A DNA stretch of 33,440 bases from an uncultured Oscillospiraceae bacterium (lineage in GTDB: Bacteria; Bacillota; Clostridia; Oscillospirales; Acutalibacteraceae): NCBI GenBank assembly GCA_900549055.1, contig URNB01000013.1:1-33440 (forward strand), given 5' to 3'. Within the stretch, counting starts at the first letter, position 1; the number at the start of each line of letters is the position of its first letter. The position numbers were made by a program, and so were the translations under genes. Shown in pieces: positions 17,574-26,020 of this stretch. The notes beneath the pieces were generated by a model, which had not been told where the DNA came from, did no database searches, and was given only the letters and a program-made list of their open reading frames with translations.

Positions 17574-18512
17574 TTATGCAACCAACCCGCTGCGCTCAAC
17601 GCTCTCAACGAAAAAGCGCTGGGTGAACATATAAAGAATTATCAGCGGAATAACAAGATATAAAATCGCCGCGTAGGACTGTAAATTCATTGTAACCTGA
17701 TCGGCAATCATACTGTCGGCGGCGTTGCCGTTGAAGTCGCGCAGAACCACAGCCAATATATCCGATAAACGCATAAAGTTATAGTTGAAATTGCAGTCGG
17801 TCCATGTCCATACGAACGCGAACAGGCCTATGGTGATCATCATGGTGCGCGCGCCGGGGAGCATTATTTTCAGAAATACCCCGATAGGTCCGCATCCGTC
17901 TATTGAAGCCGCCTCTTCCATTTCCTTGGGCATGCCGCCGAAAAACTGCCGCATTATAAGAATGTAAAGCCCGCACCTAAGCCCTACCGCTAGAGCGCCG
18001 AGAACAATTCCCGGAATCTGCGTATCTATAAAGTTAAGCGGCTCGCCGTTATTTATAAGCGGAATAAGACCGAACAGATTGAAATTTCTGAAAAGGTTGT
18101 AAAGCGGAATCTGCAAAAGATCGGGCGGAAGCGCCAGCCCTATAATACAAAGAACCGTAAGGGGTTTGTTAAGCGCGAATTTGAATCTCGCAAGGCTGTA
18201 CCCCACCATTGTGCAGCTTGCCACCTCGAGCAAAACCACGGTAACGGTATACTGAATCGTTGTGGGGTATACCTTTTCAAGCCCTATTCTGTCCCATGCG
18301 TTTATAAGGTTTTTAAAGGTGAAATTCCGCGGTATATAGCGAACCGACATATTGTAAATATCATCGGCGGACATAAATACCGATACTATTTGCGTAAACA
18401 GCGGATAAAGCACAACAAAGGCAATGAGGAGGAAAAACGCCCAGCGAGCCGCGTTTACCGCAATGCCCGCTCCGTATTTCACCGCTTTTGCCCTGTTAAT
18501 TGAATTACGCAT
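17574..18512 (-). CDS. Carbohydrate ABC transporter permease, MalG type (second pair)
   Basis: A 312-aa inner-membrane permease of the CUT1 (binding-protein-dependent transport inner-membrane component) family. It has about six helices and the EAA loop EEAASIDGCGPIGVFLKIML, which docks the ATPase. The start is ATG with GGGAGGAAAG upstream. It follows the MalF-type permease by 37 bases and forms the second pair of the cluster. No ATPase gene is in the window, so a shared MsmX/UgpC-type ATPase elsewhere is presumed. Transport of an oligosaccharide is inferred from context. Confidence 0.88.
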   Translation of the reverse strand: MRNSINRAKAVKYGAGIAVNAARWAFFLLIAFVVLYPLFTQIVSVFMSADDIYNMSVRYIPRNFTFKNLINAWDRIGLEKVYPTTIQYTVTVVLLEVASCTMVGYSLARFKFALNKPLTVLCIIGLALPPDLLQIPLYNLFRNFNLFGLIPLINNGEPLNFIDTQIPGIVLGALAVGLRCGLYILIMRQFFGGMPKEMEEAASIDGCGPIGVFLKIMLPGARTMMITIGLFAFVWTWTDCNFNYNFMRLSDILAVVLRDFNGNAADSMIADQVTMNLQSYAAILYLVIPLIILYMFTQRFFVESVERSGLVA

Positions 18513-18549
18513 ATGCTACTCTTTCCTCCCTTCATCCATTAAAGCAAAA

Positions 18550-19449
18550 TTAAGCGTCATACGATACAAAGCGGTTTGCGATTAAAAACACAACCGCCAC
18601 TATTAAAAGCACGACTATAAGGTACGACCACGCCATAGCGCTGCCTATTCCGAAATTGAAAGCGGTAAAGCACTCGTAGCTTACGCGGCTGATTATGGTA
18701 TTGCCCACGCCCGTAAAGGAATCTATAACGCAGTAAAGCAAAGAAACCAAAAGCAGCGGGCTTACCATAGGAAGACTTATTTTCCATAAAACTTCCCATG
18801 CGGTCGCTCCCTCAACATAGGAAGCCTCGTAAATCGAGCGGCTTACCGATTGCAGCCCCGCTAAAATAATAACGGTAGGTATAACCGACATATAAAGCAG
18901 GTTTGTTATATCGTCAACCGAGGAAGTAAGAAAATTTGTAAGCCCCTCGCCTATATTCATCGCCTCAAGCGATTCTATGAATTTGCCCGAGATCATAACC
19001 GTTTCTTCCGAGCCCTTGCTCGACATCTCGGCAGAAACAATATCCTGATTGAGAAGCAGCATAACCGGCTTTGAAAAAACTATCATAGGCAGAAACAAAA
19101 CAGTTCTCGCAAGTCCGCGGCCGGGAAACTCGCTGTTTAAAATACACGCTAAAAAGAAGCTGAAAATAATTGCCACCGGTACCTTTAAAATGGTGTTTTG
19201 CAGCGTTTCCACCAGCTGCCGCGTAAAATCGGGGTCAACCGTAAACAGTGTTTTATAGTTTTCAATGCCCACAAGGTCTATTTTGTAGCCTATATCCTGC
19301 GGAACAAGATTACCGAAGCTGTACACAAGCGATAAAACCACGGGATAAACTATTCCGAGCAGCGAGCCTATAATAAACGGCAGCGCGAAGAAATAGCCCC
19401 AGCGCCCTCTGCGGCGCTCCAGTTTTCCGTTTTTAACCTTTGCACTCAT
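18550..19449 (-). CDS. Carbohydrate ABC transporter permease, MalF type (second pair)
   Basis: A 299-aa CUT1-family permease with the EAA loop YEASYVEGATAWEVLWKISL. A longer extracytoplasmic stretch (about residues 130-185, rich in Ser, Glu and Asp) separates two helices, which is unusual for the family and could be a docking site for a partner. Its ATG overlaps the stop codon of the DUF5696 gene by 4 bases (ATGA), with AGGAGGGG upstream, so the two are translationally coupled. It pairs with the MalG-type permease at 17574. Confidence 0.87.
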   Translation of the reverse strand: MSAKVKNGKLERRRGRWGYFFALPFIIGSLLGIVYPVVLSLVYSFGNLVPQDIGYKIDLVGIENYKTLFTVDPDFTRQLVETLQNTILKVPVAIIFSFFLACILNSEFPGRGLARTVLFLPMIVFSKPVMLLLNQDIVSAEMSSKGSEETVMISGKFIESLEAMNIGEGLTNFLTSSVDDITNLLYMSVIPTVIILAGLQSVSRSIYEASYVEGATAWEVLWKISLPMVSPLLLVSLLYCVIDSFTGVGNTIISRVSYECFTAFNFGIGSAMAWSYLIVVLLIVAVVFLIANRFVSYDA

Positions 19450-22001
19450 GAGCGCCCCTCCTTTACGCCGAAATCCTTTGAATTAACCGTAATGTCGCCG
19501 TATGTAAACGGTTGCGGATTATAATTCACTATAACCTCGGCGCCGTTTTTATAAACCGTTTTATAAACGCCCGTCGCCAATTCCTCATATCCTACAATGC
19601 GCTGACCCGCAACGGGTTTCAGCCGTTTCTGAATATCCGCTATCTGTTTCGGCAAACTGTCTTTCCAATAATCAAGGCCGGTTGAATAGAAAGCGCTTTG
19701 CTCGCTCCCCGCCAGCTTATCGCCGTTTTGCGCGGTTAATGTGCAGGAAATACCCGCGCCCGCGGAAACTGCCCTGAGCAGAGAGGTCTGCGTATCGCCC
19801 GAAAGGTTTACGGTGGGAGCGTAATAATCAATATATCCGCTCAGAACCATTTGTAAAAACGGAACCGACATATCCGTTGTATCCGACCCGCCCGAAACTA
19901 CGGGAACGTTTGCCGCGCTGCCTATATATGGCAGAATATACGCGCCAGCGCCCTCGGCGGTTAAATTGCAGCCCGAATCGGACAGCTTTTTAAGCTCCGC
20001 CGCGATTTTATCGGCTGTCGCCTGGCGGTCAACCGCGGGGTTGCCGTAATCCGCCGAAAGCTGTGAGCCCAACGTCCGCAGCGAAAGCCCCTTAACGCCG
20101 TAAGAGTCGGCAGATTTTTTAAGGTTTTCCAGCGCCCTTTTCAGCGCGCCGAAGCTGTTTATATACTTAATGCCGCCTGTTTTTCTTATAAAGCTCGCAG
20201 GGTCGTATTCCGTAACCCTGCCGGTTGATTGGTCAAGCATTGTTGAGGTATCCCTGCTTTTGCCGAAACCGTCGAACAGCGAGGTTTTAGCCGTGTACTG
20301 AACGTCCGCGTCCAAATAAAGCGGAATATTTTTGCTTTCAAGCCCCGCGGTAAGCGCGGTAAAATCGCTCTTTCCGCCCAAAAGACCCGAGGGCGATGCC
20401 TTGCCCGACAAATATTTGTGGTCTACCCCGTCTCCGAACCAGCCAGTCATTACAACCGAAAGATTATCGGCTCCGCCGTCCGAAAACGTGTTTGCCGCAT
20501 TAAGCGCCTGCTTAAAGTCGGTAAGGCGAACCTTTTGGTTATACGCAACGCCCAAAATCTGATTGCGGCGCGTAATAAGCCCTATAAGCGTAAGTCTGAC
20601 AGGCAAGGTATCCGAGGCCTTTTCTTCCGCGCCGCCGAATATGCTCTCGCGCATTATCTCCGCCATATCCGACAGTCCGACGTTTTTCGAGTCTATAAAG
20701 TGATAATCAAGCGCAATGTCGCCTGTATATCGTCCTTTCTGAATAATTATGTAGGACTCTTTTTTGCCGGTTGAGGCCGTAGTTTTATAGGTAGAGCGTA
20801 TATTGAAGACCGCGTGAGCGTAGGGCAGCTCCGTGTCGTCGCCGGGGTATGCCTCAATTTCCGAGATTGCGTCGCCGCCGGTAATTTCGCAAAGCACGCC
20901 GCAGCCGTTACGCCTGACGCCGAAAGCAGGCAGTGACGCTCCGGGGTCGCTGCTTACATCTTCACGTCCCGCCGCCGTAAGCTCGGCGCCGTAAACCGTT
21001 GTTCTGTAAATTTTTCCGTTTGTATTCCCGTTATAGAAGTTCATAAGCGAACCGCTGCCGTCCGGTAAAAGATACCACCCTTCAGTTCCCTTTGCGGGAG
21101 AGCCGAAGTAAGGGGCGAATGTGAGCGAGGTCATCGGGAAATCGTTATACATTTCTATTCCGTCATGCGGTATTGAAACCTTAAGTCTTCTGCCGTCAAG
21201 CGTGTACTCAACCCTTATGTTAAAGCCGGGGGCTTTCTTTGCCGTATCGCCCGCGCTGAAATATTTTGAGTCGGCTTTATAGTCCGCCTCGGTGTAGCCC
21301 GCCTCTGTAAATATTTTCGCGATATCCTTTTTGGCAAGCGCGTCGTCGCGTGTGCTGTCGCGTATGATATAAAGTTTTTGCTTTGCAAGCTGCGGGTATT
21401 CGGCAAGTCTTTCCTTTTTCTGTTCTGCGTCCTCTATAATATTTATATCGGTAAGATAATAAAGGTCGGTCAGCTTCATCTGCTCGAATTCATCGTCAAG
21501 ACTGCTTATTATCTTCTGAAAACGCTCTTCCGTCAGTGCGTACGGAACGAGGGAAAGCTCAGAAAAATCACCCGCGCTGTAACGTACCGTAACGCGGTCG
21601 CCGTCTTTATCAATCGCATATTTACCGTCCTTTACCGAGTCGTCCATAACGTTCATATCGGCAAGGCTTCCCTGTGAATTAAGGTAGGTAAGGGCTATGG
21701 GCGCCGCAGCGTCCGCACTGTCGGTGCCGGAGGAATACCACTCCGAGCCGTTGATTTTATTTACCACCTTAAATTCGGTGGTATCGTTGTTCATATAGAA
21801 CTGCAAATATTCATTTTCCAACAATAGGGTATATTCTTTCCCGTTTATATTATTGCCAGCGCTGCCTGCGCTCAGCACCTTACCGTTATCAAGAGTTTCA
21901 TCTATTTTCTGCGCGCCGGACATTAATGAAACGGCAACAATGCCCGCCAAAATCAAAACAACAAGGGAAAACGCAAGAGCAGCCTTTAATTTTCGTTTCA
22001 C
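19446..22001 (-). CDS. DUF5696-domain exported protein
   Basis: An 851-aa protein with an N-terminal signal anchor (about 5-28). The remainder looks extracytoplasmic: a beta-rich N-terminal region, then the conserved DUF5696 region from about residue 270 (TSLTFAPYFGSP, GWYLLPDGSGSLMNFYNG) with TIM-barrel-like alternation (PLYLDADVQY, FLQMVLSGYIDYYAPT). The family has no known biochemical role; the fold suggests, but does not prove, a sugar-binding or glycosidase function. The start is GTG at 22001, decided by GGAAGGAGG upstream. It overlaps the next permease by ATGA and follows the NHL/Yip1 gene by 76 bases. From memory, similar sets of DUF5696, Yip1 and CUT1 permease genes occur in other Firmicutes such as Paenibacillus. 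Confidence 0.75.
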   Translation of the reverse strand: MKRKLKAALAFSLVVLILAGIVAVSLMSGAQKIDETLDNGKVLSAGSAGNNINGKEYTLLLENEYLQFYMNNDTTEFKVVNKINGSEWYSSGTDSADAAAPIALTYLNSQGSLADMNVMDDSVKDGKYAIDKDGDRVTVRYSAGDFSELSLVPYALTEERFQKIISSLDDEFEQMKLTDLYYLTDINIIEDAEQKKERLAEYPQLAKQKLYIIRDSTRDDALAKKDIAKIFTEAGYTEADYKADSKYFSAGDTAKKAPGFNIRVEYTLDGRRLKVSIPHDGIEMYNDFPMTSLTFAPYFGSPAKGTEGWYLLPDGSGSLMNFYNGNTNGKIYRTTVYGAELTAAGREDVSSDPGASLPAFGVRRNGCGVLCEITGGDAISEIEAYPGDDTELPYAHAVFNIRSTYKTTASTGKKESYIIIQKGRYTGDIALDYHFIDSKNVGLSDMAEIMRESIFGGAEEKASDTLPVRLTLIGLITRRNQILGVAYNQKVRLTDFKQALNAANTFSDGGADNLSVVMTGWFGDGVDHKYLSGKASPSGLLGGKSDFTALTAGLESKNIPLYLDADVQYTAKTSLFDGFGKSRDTSTMLDQSTGRVTEYDPASFIRKTGGIKYINSFGALKRALENLKKSADSYGVKGLSLRTLGSQLSADYGNPAVDRQATADKIAAELKKLSDSGCNLTAEGAGAYILPYIGSAANVPVVSGGSDTTDMSVPFLQMVLSGYIDYYAPTVNLSGDTQTSLLRAVSAGAGISCTLTAQNGDKLAGSEQSAFYSTGLDYWKDSLPKQIADIQKRLKPVAGQRIVGYEELATGVYKTVYKNGAEVIVNYNPQPFTYGDITVNSKDFGVKEGRS

Positions 22002-22077
22002 GCACAGTTCCTCCTTCCGTAGTCGGCGTTTCGGCGTTTGATCCGCTCCGCCTGCCTTTTATTGCGATAAGTCAATG

Positions 22078-24189
22078 CTATACAGTCAAGGCTATTTCCG
22101 AAATCAAATCTCCGATAAAGTCAAAGAACTGCTGCGATAATGCCAAAACAAGCATACTGATAAAGATAATCAACAAAATTACGATTATTACAATCAAAAT
22201 TGCGGTGACGGTTTTGCCCGCAAAGAAATCGTGCACCTGCTTAACGGAGCAGACAAGCAGAAACGCCAGCCAAATCATTGAAAACGATACGAGAACGTAG
22301 TAGAAATCGCCCTCGGCCGAAAGCAGAACTCTGCTCAATAATACCGCAATTACATTTATAATGCTGTACGGTAGCGTTGCGTAACAGGTCGCGATATAAA
22401 TATCCTTAAATGTTCCCTCGCCGTTCATAAGCGTGGTTACGCACCACAGGCATATTGTCCACAGCGCAACGGCAAGCGCAATATAAAGCACGCTGAAAAT
22501 GCTGTAGGATTCAAGCTCGGTTTTATTGAAGATAAATCCCGTGCCGAGGCTTGAAATCGCGTTTACCGCCATGCAGATGAGCAAAAGAATCGTTGCCGAA
22601 AGCACCGTTCCGCGCTTTTCGCGTTTCAAATCCCAAAAGCCGTCCATCGGGTGAGTACAGCAATGACCCGCGTACATTACCGCGCGCAGCGTAGGCCTGC
22701 GCGATACAAATGCCGAAACACGTTTCTTTGAGCGCACGCACACAACCGAAACCGCGGCGATAACCGCTATACAGGGAACAATTATCCATACATTGTTTTC
22801 AATCCGGTTTCTGCGCACAAAGGCGTAGGCTTTTGAATAGTCATCTCTGTCACCCGCCAGCTTGTAATATTTCATTGCCAGCTTCATATCTTTAGCCTTA
22901 TACGCGGCGTTGCCTAGCCCCCGCATTGCAAGGGTGCAGTTTGCGTTTCGGGAAAGGATTTGGTTCCACAGGCTCTTTTCGGTTTCAAAATCTATTTCCT
23001 GGCGCGCTTTGGCAACTCCGCCAAACAGCTTGCCGTACTCTGTCAGTTCAAAAACCGTAACCTGAGTTTTCGCGGTATCCAGAATATAAAAACGGTCGTT
23101 GTAAAACCCTATTGCCGTTCCGTTGCGTATAGCCCCCGAAACATCCCCCGGACCGCCGAATTCATATAAAAGCTCGCCTACGCTGTTGTAAGCAAAAACA
23201 CGGCCGCGATTATGGTCAAGCAGGGCAAAATCGCCGTATCCCAGCATGCAGACATCCGAAAATACCGAATATCCTTTATAGGTTTCGCCGTTTTTAATCT
23301 CGTCGCCTACGGGGTCGCCCACACGGTTAAGAACATCCAATCCCTTTGCGTTAAGTTTACGCAAAGGCTTAGGGGCGCTGTCCCCCGCGGAATCGTCGTA
23401 AGCCGAGGTTGTAACGAACAAAAAGCCGTCTTCATCTATTGTTACGTTTGAGTATTCCGTAGGAACATACGACTGTGTGCGCTCGCGCTGCGCCTTGGTC
23501 TGAAAGCGCTGCCACAGCTGATCCAAAATTGATTTTGTAACCTGCGGAGCGCCCATTGACTGCGTGTAGGTGCCGCTCGGCTCAAACTCCATGAGTCCCG
23601 CGTTGTACCCGCTCGATATTACATAAAGCTGACGGTATTTATCAACCGCGAGCTTTGTGGGCTTGAACGCAAAATCGCTTTGAAGCGCTTTATCCTCGGG
23701 CGCGCCTATTATCTGCAAAAGCTCGCCGCTTTCGGAAAGCTTTACAATACGCGCGTTTTCCGTATCGGATATAAACAGGTTGCCGTCGTTGTCGGCAAAT
23801 ACTCCGGCGGGGCTGTTAAAGGTATAGGTTGTTCCGCCGTTTAAAAAGCTGTCGATAATTTCCGTGCTTTGCGAGGACATACCCACATTCTTTATTACAA
23901 CAATGCGGTTGTTCCCCGTATCGGCTATGTAAAGAACGCCCGAATTTGAGAAGCACAGATCCTGCGGCTCCGAAAAGGCGCCTATTCCGAGATCGCCGCC
24001 GCGAATACTCTGCACCGCCGAAGCCGGCTCGGGCGCGGGCTCCGTATCCCCGTTTTTATCGTATATATATGTATCCGTCACGGCGGCTGATACATTGACA
24101 GACAGTACAGCCGCCACGATCAGGAATACAGGTATCAAATTTTTAAGTCTGCCCACGGTCAGAACCGCCTTTCTTATCAAGCATATCAT
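22078..24189 (-). CDS. NHL-repeat / TPR-like / Yip1-domain membrane protein
   Basis: A 703-aa protein with a signal sequence (about 14-35), an NHL-type beta-propeller (about 65-385; repeats with LYIADTGNNRIVV, LFISDTENARIVK and FYILDTAKTQVTV), a TPR-like helical segment (395-460), a transmembrane helix (467-485) and a C-terminal Yip1-type bundle of five or so helices (500-700). The propeller should face outward, with the Yip1 bundle in the membrane. Its ATG overlaps the stop of the upstream permease by 4 bases, and its own stop is TAG. It sits between the two permease pairs next to DUF5696, which suggests a sensor, assembly factor or accessory subunit of the transporter. No function is established. 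Confidence 0.78.
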   Translation of the reverse strand: MICLIRKAVLTVGRLKNLIPVFLIVAAVLSVNVSAAVTDTYIYDKNGDTEPAPEPASAVQSIRGGDLGIGAFSEPQDLCFSNSGVLYIADTGNNRIVVIKNVGMSSQSTEIIDSFLNGGTTYTFNSPAGVFADNDGNLFISDTENARIVKLSESGELLQIIGAPEDKALQSDFAFKPTKLAVDKYRQLYVISSGYNAGLMEFEPSGTYTQSMGAPQVTKSILDQLWQRFQTKAQRERTQSYVPTEYSNVTIDEDGFLFVTTSAYDDSAGDSAPKPLRKLNAKGLDVLNRVGDPVGDEIKNGETYKGYSVFSDVCMLGYGDFALLDHNRGRVFAYNSVGELLYEFGGPGDVSGAIRNGTAIGFYNDRFYILDTAKTQVTVFELTEYGKLFGGVAKARQEIDFETEKSLWNQILSRNANCTLAMRGLGNAAYKAKDMKLAMKYYKLAGDRDDYSKAYAFVRRNRIENNVWIIVPCIAVIAAVSVVCVRSKKRVSAFVSRRPTLRAVMYAGHCCTHPMDGFWDLKREKRGTVLSATILLLICMAVNAISSLGTGFIFNKTELESYSIFSVLYIALAVALWTICLWCVTTLMNGEGTFKDIYIATCYATLPYSIINVIAVLLSRVLLSAEGDFYYVLVSFSMIWLAFLLVCSVKQVHDFFAGKTVTAILIVIIVILLIIFISMLVLALSQQFFDFIGDLISEIALTV

Positions 24190-25046
24190 TCCTTAATTCC
24201 CGAAGACATCATGGTTTCCATAATGTTGCTCTGCGTTATAACAAAAACGCACATCGGAACAATCATCATAAGCGTTGTAATAGCCGCGCTCGCTCCCGCG
24301 CGTACAAGTCCCGCCGACATAACCTGCGACAGTGCGTAAGGCAGCGTTTTAAGCTCTTCGTTATAAATATAGTTGCCGCCCGTGGCGCCCCAAAGGTTCT
24401 GAATACAGAAGATAATAAGGGTCATCCACGCAGGCTTTACAGACGGCATAACGATACTCCAGAATATCCGCTGTTCGCCCGAGCCGTCAATACGGGCAGC
24501 CTCTAAAATAGTATTCGGAACCCCCACCATAAACTGTTTCATAAGGAAAACATTGAGCGAGGAGCCTACGGTCGGTATAAGTATTGCCGCATAGCTGTTT
24601 ATAAACCCGAGCTTTGACATTATAAGGAAGCTCGGAATTGCTGTGACGGCGGGTGTAAACATAAGGGTGTTTACAACCAGCTTGAAAATTCCCTCGCGCA
24701 TTCTGAATTTTTTCTTTTCAAGCACATACGCCGCCATAGAGGCTATAACAATTGAGCCCGCCGTTCCCGCAACGGTTATGAACAAGGTGTTTAGTATGTA
24801 CCTTGATAAAGGAACAAGCGAATCGGAAAACAGCGACGGAAGAATCCTGAAATTGTCAAACGTGGGATGTCTTACAAAAAAACGCGGCGGAAACACAAAT
24901 AATTCGTCAAGCGGCTTAAACGCATTGGAAACAGAGAACACAACGGGAATCAGCATAATTATTCCCAATATTGCAAGAAAAAGGAAGTTTAATAGGTCGC
25001 CCCAAAACGAACGCCCGGTTTTACTTTTGAATATGCGGATTTTCAT
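24186..25046 (-). CDS. Carbohydrate ABC transporter permease, MalG type (first pair)
   Basis: A 286-aa CUT1-family permease with about six helices and the EAA loop LEAARIDGSGEQRIFWSIVM. It follows its MalF-type partner by 39 bases, with AAGGAGGG ahead of the ATG. Its stop overlaps the NHL/Yip1 start (ATGA). With the permease at 25086 and the binding protein at 26021 it forms a complete importer apart from the ATPase. Confidence 0.9.
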   Translation of the reverse strand: MKIRIFKSKTGRSFWGDLLNFLFLAILGIIMLIPVVFSVSNAFKPLDELFVFPPRFFVRHPTFDNFRILPSLFSDSLVPLSRYILNTLFITVAGTAGSIVIASMAAYVLEKKKFRMREGIFKLVVNTLMFTPAVTAIPSFLIMSKLGFINSYAAILIPTVGSSLNVFLMKQFMVGVPNTILEAARIDGSGEQRIFWSIVMPSVKPAWMTLIIFCIQNLWGATGGNYIYNEELKTLPYALSQVMSAGLVRAGASAAITTLMMIVPMCVFVITQSNIMETMMSSGIKE

Positions 25047-25085
25047 AGTGAACCCTCCTTTTCTTGTTTCATGTTATCGCTGGAT

Positions 25086-25997
25086 TTACCGACCGACATT
25101 TTTAATAAGTTTCTGAACGAAAACCTTTGAAAGCAGCATCATTGCGAACAGTATGGCGGCAATCGTGCTGGCGTAACCCATTTCAAAACGGATGTTGCCG
25201 TAGTCTTCCAAATGATTCATTATTGTATGCGCGGCGTAGTCGGTACTGGGGAATCCGCAAAGCGCGGTAGAAACTGCGCCCACGCCGAACGCCGAGGAAA
25301 TACTCATAACAGCGCTGAAAAGCAGCTGCGGCCCGAGGCTCGGCAGGGTTATGTACCAAAGCTCCTGCCAGCGGTTGCGTATTCCGTCAACATAGCCCGC
25401 CTCATAAAGGGATTTATCCACGCCCTGAAGACCTGCCACAAGGGAAAGGAATCCCGTTCCGAGGCTCATCCAAAGACTTACTACGATAACAAGCGGCAGC
25501 ATATACTTAGTATCCGTAAACCATTGAATAGGCTCGGTTATAAGGTTAAAGCGCATTAAAAGCGCGTTAACATAGCCGTAGGCGTCGCTGCTGAAGAGTA
25601 ACTGCCATATCATATACGCTCCGCCGGAAATCGAGGGCGCGTAAAATACCAGAACCATAATCGCCCTGAGTTTAGGATTAAGCTCGTTGATAAACCATGC
25701 CAACACCAGCGAGGCAAAATAACCGCCGGGGCCCGTAATCAAAGCGATTATCAGCGTGTTTTTAAGCGCTAAAAGGAACTCATCGTCGCTTAAAAACAGC
25801 TGTAAATAATTTTCAAAAAATATGAACCGCGGAATTTCAAGACCGTTAAAATCTGTAAACGACAGTATGAAAGAAAGAACTACCGGCAGCAATGTGAAAA
25901 TAAAGAATATCACCAAAAACGGAGCCAAATAGAAGAATGAAAACCATTTATCGCTGTTAAAGCTCCTTGCTTTTTTCTCACCCGTCTGCATTTTCAA
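25086..25997 (-). CDS. Carbohydrate ABC transporter permease, MalF type (first pair)
   Basis: A CUT1-family permease of about 303 aa with six helices and the EAA loop YEAGYVDGIRNRWQELWYIT. The start is debatable. The first ATG (26006) directly abuts AGGAG with no spacing and is unlikely to be used; a TTG at 25997 lies 9 bases after AGGAG and is preferred here; ATG at 25991 is 15 bases away. It follows the binding-protein gene at 26021 by about 20 bases. Confidence 0.88.
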   Translation of the reverse strand: MKMQTGEKKARSFNSDKWFSFFYLAPFLVIFFIFTLLPVVLSFILSFTDFNGLEIPRFIFFENYLQLFLSDDEFLLALKNTLIIALITGPGGYFASLVLAWFINELNPKLRAIMVLVFYAPSISGGAYMIWQLLFSSDAYGYVNALLMRFNLITEPIQWFTDTKYMLPLVIVVSLWMSLGTGFLSLVAGLQGVDKSLYEAGYVDGIRNRWQELWYITLPSLGPQLLFSAVMSISSAFGVGAVSTALCGFPSTDYAAHTIMNHLEDYGNIRFEMGYASTIAAILFAMMLLSKVFVQKLIKNVGR

Positions 25998-26020
25998 GGG
26001 TCGCATCTCCTTTCATAAAT

